From Sphingorhabdus sp. SMR4y (GTDB lineage Bacteria > Pseudomonadota > Alphaproteobacteria > Sphingomonadales > Sphingomonadaceae): 64,000 nt of DNA. The translations under genes and the position numbers were made by a program. How positions within the stretch are numbered: position 1 is the stretch's first letter; each line of letters starts with the position of its first letter. Below are positions 27,766-36,116 of the stretch, one piece after another. The stretch is taken from contig NZ_CP022336.1 of NCBI RefSeq assembly GCF_002218195.1, positions 1,607,001 through 1,671,000 on the forward strand, written 5' to 3'. The notes beneath the pieces were generated by a model, which was not told where the DNA came from, ran no database searches, and saw nothing but the letters and a program-made list of their open reading frames with translations.

Positions 27766-28683
27766 TTATTCAACCGGCAGAAAACCGTCCTTGACCAGCG
27801 TACCCGCGCCCTTGCTGGTGAAGATTTCGAGCAGCATCGCGTGTGGAATACGACCATCGAGTACGACGGCAGCATCGACCCCGCCCTGCACCGCGTTGAC
27901 GCAGGTTTCCAGCTTCGGAATCATCCCGCCGGAAATCGTGCCTTCGTCGACCAGCGCCTGGATTTTTTGCGGGTCGAGATCGGTCAGCAACTCCCCTTCT
28001 TTGTCGAGCACGCCGGGGACATCGGTGAGCAGGAACAGGCGCGCCGCGCGCAGGGCCGAGGCGACCGCTCCGGCCATGGTGTCGGCGTTGATATTATAGG
28101 TTGCACCATCGTCACCCACACCGATCGGCGCGATGACCGGGATCATCCCGGCCGCGGAAATCTTGTCGACGACGCTGCGATCCACTCTTCTGGGCTCGCC
28201 GACATAGCCGAGATCGATGATCCGTTCGATATTGCTGTCCGGATCGCGATTGGTGCGTCGCAGCTTGGACGCCTTGACAAAGCCGCCATCCTTGCCGGAA
28301 ATGCCGATGGCGCTGCCGCCGGCCTGTCCGATCCAGCTGACCAGTTCCTTGTTGATCGCGCCGGAGAGTACCATTTCGGCGATTTCCGCGGTTTCCTTGG
28401 TGGTGACGCGAAGGCCGTCGACAAATTCGCTCTCGACACCGACCCGCGCCAGCATCGCACCGATCTGCGGACCGCCACCGTGGACGACCACCGGATTGAT
28501 TCCGACCGCCTTGAGCAGCACGATATCCTGAGCAAAATTGCGCGCGAGCGTGGCATCGCCCATGGCATGGCCACCATATTTAACGACAAAGGTCTTGCCC
28601 GCATAGCGCTGCAGATAGGGCAAGGCATCGGTGAGCGTTTCCGCTTTGGCAAGCATGGCGGGATCGGGTGCGTGATCGGTCAT
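27766..28683 (-). CDS. argB: Acetylglutamate kinase
   Basis: 305 residues. ArgB phosphorylates N-acetylglutamate in arginine synthesis. The nucleotide and substrate loops [22 protein letters not shown] and [10 protein letters not shown] are intact, and [17 protein letters not shown] matches the conserved lysine region near the active site. Length fits the arginine-sensitive alphaproteobacterial type. It lies downstream of mutS and the broken peroxiredoxin, 39 bp after the latter's stop. Confidence 0.95.
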   Translation of the reverse strand: MTDHAPDPAMLAKAETLTDALPYLQRYAGKTFVVKYGGHAMGDATLARNFAQDIVLLKAVGINPVVVHGGGPQIGAMLARVGVESEFVDGLRVTTKETAEIAEMVLSGAINKELVSWIGQAGGSAIGISGKDGGFVKASKLRRTNRDPDSNIERIIDLGYVGEPRRVDRSVVDKISAAGMIPVIAPIGVGDDGATYNINADTMAGAVASALRAARLFLLTDVPGVLDKEGELLTDLDPQKIQALVDEGTISGGMIPKLETCVNAVQGGVDAAVVLDGRIPHAMLLEIFTSKGAGTLVKDGFLPVE

Positions 28684-28722
28684 GGGCGTCTTTCTGTCTA
28701 GCCGGGCGGCAATTGCAAGTGT

Positions 28723-29280
28723 TTAATCAGCTTTGGACAATGCTTTCACTGTTTCCAGCGTGCCGGCAACATGGCCGTGCGGCTTTTTCGCGCTGTGGAC
28801 AAAGACGATTTTCCCCTGCTGATCGATGACATAGCTGGTCCGGTTGGTCATGGCGAGACCCGGCGCCATGCGGACCTGATAACCGTTGATGATCTACTCA
28901 TCCGCCCGGGCAACCGCGAACCTGTTGCGGCATTCGGAGACGGAGAATTTTTTCAATCCCTCTATATCGTCGGCTGACATGCCGATCACGGTGGCTCCGG
29001 CGGCGTTGAAGTCGGCTGTGGCTTCGGCAAACATATTGGCTTCTATCGTGCAGCCCTCGGTAAAGACCTTGGGAAAAAAATAGAGCACGACGGGACCGTC
29101 TTTCAGCGTGTCGGCCAGCGAGAACCGGAATTCCTTGCCGGCCAGCGCGCCGGTGGTGGTGAAATCCGGAGCGGTGGCACCGATTTCCAGCGGCGCGGCA
29201 TTGGCGCTGCGGGTGTTATAGACAAAGGCAGAGCCGCCGATAATCGCCGCCGCCAGCAAGATCACGATCCACTTTTTCAC
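28723..29280 (-). pseudogene. Membrane-anchored peroxiredoxin (Bcp/PrxQ type) interrupted by an amber codon
   Basis: From GTG 29280 the frame reads KKWIVILLAAAIIGGSAFVY (a membrane anchor) and continues through TAPDFTTTG and the peroxidatic Cys in FFPKVFTEGCTIEANMFAE. At 28894-28896 the codon TAG interrupts it after ...CRNRFAVARADE. The same frame then goes on with IINGYQVRMAPGLAMTNRTS and YVIDQQGKIVFVHSAKK to a stop at 28723-28725. A single CAG-to-TAG change would explain this. With the stop read as Gln the protein would be ~185 residues, normal for the family. Sequencing error is the main alternative; truncated product would lose the C-terminal strands. Confidence 0.8.
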
Positions 29281-29284
29281 ATTC

Positions 29285-31939
29285 TCACTCCTGCTCGAGC
29301 TGCGCCTTGAGGGCGTAGAGCTGGTCCAGCGCCTCGCGCGGGGAGAGCGCATCTACGTCGAGCGCGCCCAGCGCCTCCCGCAAACCGTCGGATTTCTCCT
29401 CCACGTCCGCAAGGCTTGCAGCGAAAAGCGGCAAATCACCAAGCCCTGCTGCCAGTCCACCGGTTTCCGCCTTGCCGGCTTCCAGCTTGTCGAGCACCGC
29501 CTTGGCGCGGTTGAGGACCGGCTTGGGGATGCCCGCGAGCTTGGCCACTGCCAGACCATAACTGCGATCCGCAGGTCCGTTGGCCAGTTCGTGCAGCAGC
29601 ACCAGATCACCCTTCCATTCGCGCGCCCGCACATGGTGGAGCGACAGCGCGTCGAGCCGGTCCGCCAGCCGGGTCAGTTCGTGATAATGGGTGGCGAAAA
29701 GGCAGCGGCAGCGATTGGTCTCGTGCACCGCCTCGACCACCGCCCAGGCCAAAGCCAGACCGTCATAGGTCGATGTGCCCCTGCCCACTTCGTCGAGAAT
29801 GACGAAACTATTCTCGGTTGCCTGTGACAGGATCGCCGCGGTTTCAACCATCTCGACCATGAAGGTCGAGCGGCCCTGGGCCAGATTGTCCGATGCGCCG
29901 ACGCGGCTGAACAGGCGGTCGACCAGACTGAGCCTCGCCGAGGCTGCCGGCACATAGCCACCGGCTTGCGCCAAAATCACAATCAGCGCATTTTGCCGCA
30001 GGAAGGTCGATTTACCGCCCATATTCGGACCGGACACCAGCCACAGGCGCTCGTCCTGTGCCAGACAGCAATCATTGGCGACGAATGGATCGCCCTTGGC
30101 CGAGAGCGCGGCTTCGACCACCGGATGCCGACCAGCCTGAATATCGAGTATATTGCCGTCGACAAATTCGGGACGGCACCACTGACCTTCGGCAGCCCGC
30201 TCGGCCAGCGCCGCCGCGACATCGATCCGGGCCAGCGCGTCGGCGCTTTCACCGATTTCCTGTTTGCGAGCGAGCACCTTTTCGACCAGTCCCTCGAAAT
30301 GGGCCGCCTCGGCAGCCAGCGCATGGACTCCGGCCTGCGATACCCGCACCGCTTCTTCGTGCAGGTCGGTCGAGTTGAACCGCACCACCCCGGCGAGTGT
30401 CTGACGATGGGTGAAGCCGGAATTTTCAGCCATCAGGCTGTCACCATGTCGGGCGGGCACTTCGATGAAATAGCCGAGCACCGCATTATGCTTGATCTTG
30501 AGCGTATTGATCCCGGTTGTCTCGCGATAGCGCGCTTCCAGCGTGGCAATGGCCTGACGGCCGTCGGAACCGGCGCTGCGCAACTCGTCGAGCGCAGGAT
30601 CAAAGCCTGTGGCGATATAGCCGCCGTTGGTCATATCGGTGGGCGGCGTTTCGACCAGCGCCTGCTCGAGCAGATCGACCAGCGCGGCATGGCCGTCGAG
30701 CGCGGGCAGGATATGGTCAAGCAGTTCGGGCAGGCCCGCCAATTGTGCCAAGCGTTCGCGCAACAGCCGCGCGCCTGCCAGTCCATCGCGAATCTGCCCG
30801 AGATCGCGCGGACTGCCCCGCCCCGCCGAAACGCGGCCCAGCGCCCGGCCGATATCGGGCAAAGCCTTCAGACCGGTACGGACATCGTCACGGATCGCCG
30901 ATCCGTCATGGAACCACTGGACCAGCCCGAGCCGGCGATTGATCGGTTGTTCGGCGAACAGCGGTGCGGACAGATCGCGGGCCAGCAAGCGGGCCCCCGC
31001 GGGTGTCACCGTGCGGTCGATGGAATGGAGCAGACTGCCCTCGCGTCCGCCGGCCAGCGTCCGGTCGATTTCCAGACTCGCCCGGGTCGGCCCGTCAATC
31101 GACAGAAACTCGCGTGTCTCCCGCCTTCTGGGAGGGTGGAGATAAGGAGTATGGCCCTGGGATACATGGTTCACATAGGCGACGAGACCAGCGGCGGTGG
31201 CCAGCTCGGCCCGCGAAAATTCACCCATGCCGTCGAGCGTCGCTACGCCGAAATGTTCACGTAGCCGCTTTTCGGCCCGGCCGCTGTCGAAATTGTCCCT
31301 GTCCCAGCCGGTCGCCTTGTGCAGCCGGGGCAGCAGCGACGGTGGACAGATGATTTCCGATGGCGCAATCCGGGCAAGCTCCCCATCCAGCGCGTCGTCG
31401 GATACCGTTGCCAGCTCGAAATTACCGGTCGAAATATCCGCCGCGGCCAGTCCGATCTCGCCCTGTATCTCGGCCAGCGCGACCAGCATATTGTCACTGC
31501 GCGCGTCGAGCAGATTGTCTTCGGTCAGGGTGCCTGCAGTCACATAGCGGATGATGTCCCGCGCTACCAAAGCCTTGTAGCCGCCGCGTGCCTTGGCCTC
31601 GGCCGGGGTTTCCGTCTGCTCGGCAATTGCCACCTTGAAACCGGAACGGATGAGCTTCGCCAGATAGCCTTCCGCCGAATGAACCGGCACACCGCACATC
31701 GGTATTGAATCCCCGGCATTTTTGCCGCGCGAGGTCAGCGCTATATCGAGCGCCGCCGCAGCCAGCTTGGCATCCTCGTAGAAGAGCTCGAAAAAGTCGC
31801 CCATCCGGTAGAATAGCAGGCAATCGCCGGCCTTTTCCTTGAGCGCGAAATATTGCTCCATCATCGGCGTGACCTTGGCCGCTTTCGGCGCGGGGTCTTT
31901 TGCCCGCTTGTCTGCTTTGTCCCGAGTCTGGATTGCCAT
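29285..31939 (-). CDS. mutS: DNA mismatch repair protein MutS
   Basis: 884 residues. MutS recognises mismatches and recruits MutL. The mismatch-reading domain I motif YRMGDFFELFYEDA, the Walker A GPNMGGKSTFLRQNA and the Walker B FVILDEVGRGTSTYDGLALA are present, with CLFATHYHELTRLADR after it. Full family length. It heads a minus-strand run into the peroxiredoxin remnant and argB; the divergent neighbour is maeB. Confidence 0.98.
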   Translation of the reverse strand: MAIQTRDKADKRAKDPAPKAAKVTPMMEQYFALKEKAGDCLLFYRMGDFFELFYEDAKLAAAALDIALTSRGKNAGDSIPMCGVPVHSAEGYLAKLIRSGFKVAIAEQTETPAEAKARGGYKALVARDIIRYVTAGTLTEDNLLDARSDNMLVALAEIQGEIGLAAADISTGNFELATVSDDALDGELARIAPSEIICPPSLLPRLHKATGWDRDNFDSGRAEKRLREHFGVATLDGMGEFSRAELATAAGLVAYVNHVSQGHTPYLHPPRRRETREFLSIDGPTRASLEIDRTLAGGREGSLLHSIDRTVTPAGARLLARDLSAPLFAEQPINRRLGLVQWFHDGSAIRDDVRTGLKALPDIGRALGRVSAGRGSPRDLGQIRDGLAGARLLRERLAQLAGLPELLDHILPALDGHAALVDLLEQALVETPPTDMTNGGYIATGFDPALDELRSAGSDGRQAIATLEARYRETTGINTLKIKHNAVLGYFIEVPARHGDSLMAENSGFTHRQTLAGVVRFNSTDLHEEAVRVSQAGVHALAAEAAHFEGLVEKVLARKQEIGESADALARIDVAAALAERAAEGQWCRPEFVDGNILDIQAGRHPVVEAALSAKGDPFVANDCCLAQDERLWLVSGPNMGGKSTFLRQNALIVILAQAGGYVPAASARLSLVDRLFSRVGASDNLAQGRSTFMVEMVETAAILSQATENSFVILDEVGRGTSTYDGLALAWAVVEAVHETNRCRCLFATHYHELTRLADRLDALSLHHVRAREWKGDLVLLHELANGPADRSYGLAVAKLAGIPKPVLNRAKAVLDKLEAGKAETGGLAAGLGDLPLFAASLADVEEKSDGLREALGALDVDALSPREALDQLYALKAQLEQE

Positions 31940-32104
31940 GGGCCTGCGATAGCGGACTGTGGCGGGACATAAAAGAGTAGCGATCCCATCCTATTGATTT
32001 TTACTTGATATTGCGGCTCAGGGACAAAAAGAGTAGGTCCCGAGCGGAACGTGAACGTCCGGTCGGTACCATCAGGCCGACCACAGCATATGCGGAGACA
32101 AGAT

Positions 32105-34375
32105 TTGGCTGACCAGAACGACAATGATCTAGAATTTTCCGAACGGGAAGCTCTGCTTTTTCACTCCCATGGTCGTCCAGGGAAAATCGAGATTATTGCC
32201 TCCAAGCCGATGGCGACCCAGCGCGATCTCAGCCTCGCCTATTCGCCAGGCGTCGCCGTTCCGGTTCGCGCAATCGCCGAAGATCCGTCGAAAGCCTATG
32301 ACTATACCGCCAAGGGCAATCTGGTCGCGGTGATCTCCAACGGCACCGCGATTCTCGGTCTCGGCAATCTTGGCGCCCTTGCGTCCAAGCCGGTGATGGA
32401 AGGCAAGGCGGTATTGTTCAAGCGTTTCGCCGATGTCGATTCGATCGATCTGGAACTCGACACCGAGGACGCAGACGCATTCATCAACGCCGTCCAGCTG
32501 ATGGAACCGAGCTTTGGCGGTATCAATCTGGAGGATATTGCCGCGCCCGACTGTTTCATCATCGAACAGACATTACGCGACCGGATGAATATTCCGGTCT
32601 TCCATGATGACCAGCATGGCACAGCGATTATCGCCGCCGCCGGGATCATTAACGCCTGCCTGCTCACCGACCGCAAGGTCGAGGATATCAAGGTCGTGGT
32701 CAACGGAGCGGGTGCCGCTGCCATAGCCTGCGCGTCGCTGATCAAGAGCCTCGGCGTGCCTCACGACAATCTGACCATGTGTGACCGGACCGGCGTCATC
32801 TATCGCGGCCGCGACGATGTCGACCAGTGGAAATCGGCCCATGCGATAGACACCGAGGCACGGACGTTGACCGATGCGCTTGCCGGTGCCGACTGTTTCC
32901 TCGGCCTGTCCGCCGCCGGCGCGCTGAAGCCGGAAATGGTCAAGGACATGGCCCCGCAGCCGATCATCTTTGCCATGGCCAATCCCGATCCGGAAATCAC
33001 CCCGCCCGACGCCAAGGCGGCGCGCCCCGACGCGATCATTGCGACCGGACGATCCGACTATCCCAACCAGGTTAACAATGTCATCGGATTCCCCTTCATT
33101 TTCCGCGGAGCGCTGGATGTCCGGGCCACCCGGATCAATGAAGAGATGAAGGTCGCGGCAGCCCACGCCATTGCCGAGCTGGCGCGCGAGCAGGTTCCGG
33201 AAGAAGTGGCCGCCGCCTATGGTGGAAAAGCGCCCAGCTTCGGTGTCGATTACATCATTCCTGCTCCCTTTGATCCGCGGCTGATGGACGTGGTATCCGC
33301 TGCTGTCGCCAAGGCCGCCATGGATAGCGGCGTGGCCCAGAAGCCGATCGAGGACCTCGACGCCTACCGGCAGAGCCTAAAGGCACGACTCAATCCGACC
33401 ACCTCGGTGCTCACGCAGGCCTATGAAGCCTGTCGCATGTCTCCGAAACGCGTCATATTTGCCGAGGCGGAAGAAGCCGTCGTGTTGCGGGCAGCGATCC
33501 AGTTCCGCGATGGCGGCTATGGTACGCCGGTTCTGGTCGGACGCGAAGATCGCGTTCGCCAGCAGCTTGCCGAACTGGGCGTCAGCGATCCGGACAGCTT
33601 CGAGGTTCACAACAGCCGCAACAGTCCGCTGGTCCCCGACATGGTCTCCATGCTCTATGACCGTCTCCACCGTCGCGGCTTTATGGAGCGCGACATCAAG
33701 CGCATGGTCAATCAGGACCGCAATATCTTTGGCTCCGCACTGCTCGCCATGGATCAGGGCGATGCGATGATTACCGGCGTGACCCGGCCCTATTCGCAGA
33801 CCTTCCGCGACGTTGCCAAGGTGATCGACGTAGAGAAGGGCCGGACGGCCCTGGGCATCCATGTCATGGTCGGTCAGCATCACACGGTGTTCATGGCCGA
33901 TACGACGGTCAACGAGCGGCCGACGGCGCATGAGCTGGCTGATATCGCCGAGCAGACGGCTGCTGTGGCCCGGCAAATGGGGCACGAGCCGCGGGTTGCC
34001 TTCCTCAGCTATTCGACCTTCGGCAATCCCGAAGGCCGCTGGCTGGAAAATCTGCGGGAAGCCGTGGCGCTGCTCGACCAGCGTCGCGTCCCGTTTGAAT
34101 ATGAAGGCGAGATGGCGCCGGACGTTGCCCTCAACCCGAAGCTGATGAGCAATTACCCGTTCAGCCGCCTGTCCCAGCCAGCCAATGTTCTGGTCATGCC
34201 GGGCCTGCAATCGGCCAATCTTTCGGCGAAACTGCTGCGCGAACTGGGCGGCGATTCGGTCATCGGGCCGATGCTCGTCGGTCTGGAAAAGTCGGTCCAG
34301 ATCGCCACCATGGCATCCACGGCATCGGAACTGGTGACGCTCGCGGTTCTCGCCGCCAGCGGCATCGCCAAATAG
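32105..34375 (+). CDS. maeB: NADP-dependent malic enzyme (MaeB, with phosphotransacetylase-like C-terminus)
   Basis: 756 residues counted from a TTG at 32105, which has GGAG seven bases upstream; ATG 32090 is an alternative. The malic-enzyme half has SLAYSPGVAVPVR, LGLGNLGALASKPVMEGKA, IPVFHDDQHGTAIIAAAG and VVNGAGAAAIACASL. The C-terminal ~320 residues, after the linker at ~430, resemble phosphotransacetylase (VIFAEAEEAVVLRAA, SYSTFGNPEG, NVLVMPGLQSANLSAKLLRELGG) but usually lack that activity and act in regulation. It makes pyruvate and NADPH from malate. A 13-bp tandem duplication covers its stop codon. Confidence 0.95.
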   Translation: MADQNDNDLEFSEREALLFHSHGRPGKIEIIASKPMATQRDLSLAYSPGVAVPVRAIAEDPSKAYDYTAKGNLVAVISNGTAILGLGNLGALASKPVMEGKAVLFKRFADVDSIDLELDTEDADAFINAVQLMEPSFGGINLEDIAAPDCFIIEQTLRDRMNIPVFHDDQHGTAIIAAAGIINACLLTDRKVEDIKVVVNGAGAAAIACASLIKSLGVPHDNLTMCDRTGVIYRGRDDVDQWKSAHAIDTEARTLTDALAGADCFLGLSAAGALKPEMVKDMAPQPIIFAMANPDPEITPPDAKAARPDAIIATGRSDYPNQVNNVIGFPFIFRGALDVRATRINEEMKVAAAHAIAELAREQVPEEVAAAYGGKAPSFGVDYIIPAPFDPRLMDVVSAAVAKAAMDSGVAQKPIEDLDAYRQSLKARLNPTTSVLTQAYEACRMSPKRVIFAEAEEAVVLRAAIQFRDGGYGTPVLVGREDRVRQQLAELGVSDPDSFEVHNSRNSPLVPDMVSMLYDRLHRRGFMERDIKRMVNQDRNIFGSALLAMDQGDAMITGVTRPYSQTFRDVAKVIDVEKGRTALGIHVMVGQHHTVFMADTTVNERPTAHELADIAEQTAAVARQMGHEPRVAFLSYSTFGNPEGRWLENLREAVALLDQRRVPFEYEGEMAPDVALNPKLMSNYPFSRLSQPANVLVMPGLQSANLSAKLLRELGGDSVIGPMLVGLEKSVQIATMASTASELVTLAVLAASGIAK

Positions 34376-34392
34376 CGGCGCCAAATAGCGGC
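34367..34392 (+). repeat. 13-bp tandem duplication across the maeB stop codon
   Basis: GCCAAATAGCGGC occurs twice in direct succession (34367-34379 and 34380-34392). The first copy contains the maeB stop TAG at 34373-34375; the second lies just beyond it. The duplication does not change the protein. Confidence 0.9.
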
Positions 34393-34422
34393 CGGCTGGT
34401 GCGGGCCGCGCCAGCGAAGCGG

Positions 34423-34905
34423 CTAAGGCCGGGTGGGATCGTTGCTTGCGCCTTGCGCACCAGGGGCGCCCACCGCGCCGATATTGCCGAACAATTCCTC
34501 GAAGAAGGAGCGTTCGCGGCCCAGCGTCGGCGTCTTGTCGCCATCCGGGCTGATGCTTGCAACCAGCTCCAGACCGGTGCGATCGACCGAGGCGACATTG
34601 CCGTCGGCGTCGAAAATCACGCGCATCACCTGCTGTTCACGCGGGCGCGGGTTGTTGAAACCATATTGGCGGGTGTCGCGGGACAGATAATACCAGGTAT
34701 TATCGTCAAACTGGCCGGTAAAGGTCGGCCGGCCGAGCGAAGCTTCCACCGACTGGCGATTGTCGACGCCTGCCTGGACGGCAGACATCAGCACCTCGTC
34801 GGCGATATAGCCCTGATGGCCCCGCACCTGCGTGCAACCGGCGATCGTCATCGTGCCGGCCACTAGCCCAAGCCACAGACTGTATTTTTTGATATTGCCG
34901 GCCAT
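34423..34905 (-). CDS. bamE: Outer membrane assembly lipoprotein BamE
   Basis: About 160 residues. A lipoprotein signal (GLVAGTMTIAGCTQVRG) precedes the SmpA/OmlA fold: VDNRQSVEASLGRPTFTGQFDDNTWYYLSRD and VMRVIFDADGNVASVD. BamE stabilises the BamABCD complex that inserts beta-barrel proteins. ATG 34905 is preferred over 34914 because GGAGA lies ten bases upstream of the former. It is divergent from the bc1 chaperone gene and converges with maeB. Confidence 0.9.
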   Translation of the reverse strand: MAGNIKKYSLWLGLVAGTMTIAGCTQVRGHQGYIADEVLMSAVQAGVDNRQSVEASLGRPTFTGQFDDNTWYYLSRDTRQYGFNNPRPREQQVMRVIFDADGNVASVDRTGLELVASISPDGDKTPTLGRERSFFEELFGNIGAVGAPGAQGASNDPTRP

Positions 34906-35061
34906 CAAACTCATTCTCCACTATCCCGCCAGCACCGTATCGGTGCCCGACTTGTCATCGCCCATTGCATCTCGCGTCATAAATATCAATATGCCCTGTA
35001 TCCAGACTTAACAACCGGCCCGATCGTCCATAAACCTGCGATCCAACCAGCGGAACCAGCA

Positions 35062-35595
35062 ATGTCCTTTTTCAGCAAGATTTTTACCCGTGATAACCCG
35101 AACGCAAAGATGCAGCCATTATATAATGCGATTGTCGGCGAGGGGCGGCAACTGGCCTGGTATGAAGAGGGCCAGGTGCCCGACACTATCGACGGCCGGT
35201 TCGACATGATTGCGGCGATATTCTCGCTGGTGCTGGTCCGTCTGGAAAAGGACGAGGCACGCGGTCAGGACATTGCCTGGCTGACGGAAATTTTCATCAG
35301 CGACATGGAAGGCCAATTGCGCCAGATCGGCATCGGCGACATGGTCGTGGGCAAGCATGTCGGTCGCATGATGGGCGCGCTTGGAGGCCGGGTTGGCGCC
35401 TATCGTGACGCGCTGGAAAAGGACGCGGATCTCAGGGACGCGATCATCCGCAATATGTTCCGTGGTGAAAAACCCGGTGATCGGGCACTGGATTTTCTCG
35501 CCAGCCGGCTGGCGGCCTATCACGCCGCGCTGGGTCAATGCAGCACCGACACCATCATCGCCGGACAATTGCCGGCCAGCGGAGCGCCCGCATGA
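35062..35595 (+). CDS. Ubiquinol-cytochrome c chaperone family protein
   Basis: 177 residues of the Cbp3/UQCC1-like family, which assists cytochrome b or bc1 complex assembly: PLYNAIVGEGRQLAWYEEG, VPDTIDGRFDMIAAIFSLVL and FISDMEGQLRQIGIGDMVVGKHVG. The downstream DUF177 gene begins inside its stop codon (ATGA at 35592), so the two are cotranslated; this pair next to a divergent bamE is a frequent arrangement in alphaproteobacteria. Confidence 0.9.
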   Translation: MSFFSKIFTRDNPNAKMQPLYNAIVGEGRQLAWYEEGQVPDTIDGRFDMIAAIFSLVLVRLEKDEARGQDIAWLTEIFISDMEGQLRQIGIGDMVVGKHVGRMMGALGGRVGAYRDALEKDADLRDAIIRNMFRGEKPGDRALDFLASRLAAYHAALGQCSTDTIIAGQLPASGAPA

Positions 35596-36116
35596 TCGAC
35601 AAGCCGGAATTTTCCCATATCGTCAGACTGTCGGAAATCGGCTCCGTGGCACGCACCGGAACTCTCAGCGCGAGCGCGGAAGAACGTGGCCAGCTGGCGC
35701 AGCGCTTTGACCTGCCAAAAATCAACACGCTGGAGGCCAGCTATCGCCTCGAGGCCGGCGACAATCGCATCGGCTTTACCGGACGGCTGGAATCGGACCT
35801 GCAGCAGCGCTGCGCAATCACCGGGGAAAGCTTTCAGGTAAGGCTTCGCGAAGATTTCGATATTGCCTTTGTCCCGGAACTGGAAATCGGCAGCGCGGAC
35901 GAAGAGATCGAACTGACCGAAGACGATTGCGACATTATCGAATATGAAAACGGCCAACTCGATCTCGGTGAAGCCATTGCCCAGACACTCTATCTCGCGC
36001 TCGATCCCTTTCCGCGCGGCCCCAATGCCGACGCAGTTGCGCAGGAAGTTCTCAAATCGGAAGAAGAAGCCGGTCCCTTTGGTGCGCTCGCCGCGCTGAA
36101 GGACAAACTGCCCTAG
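35592..36116 (+). CDS. DUF177 (YceD) domain protein
   Basis: 174 residues with the YceD/DUF177 zone: GRLESDLQQRCAITGESFQVRL and, near the C-terminus, IIEYENGQLDLGEAIAQTLYLALDPFPRGPNAD. DUF177 proteins are implicated in 23S rRNA accumulation and are often next to rpmF, which is absent here. The start overlaps the upstream stop by four bases. Its stop TAG shares the palindrome CTAG with the stop of glnD on the other strand. Confidence 0.88.
   Translation: MIDKPEFSHIVRLSEIGSVARTGTLSASAEERGQLAQRFDLPKINTLEASYRLEAGDNRIGFTGRLESDLQQRCAITGESFQVRLREDFDIAFVPELEIGSADEEIELTEDDCDIIEYENGQLDLGEAIAQTLYLALDPFPRGPNADAVAQEVLKSEEEAGPFGALAALKDKLP

Noticed and set aside
28894-28896. The TAG in the peroxiredoxin gene as a programmed recoding signal
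   Set aside because: The neighbouring sequence gives no sign of a selenocysteine or pyrrolysine element. A simple nonsense change explains it better.
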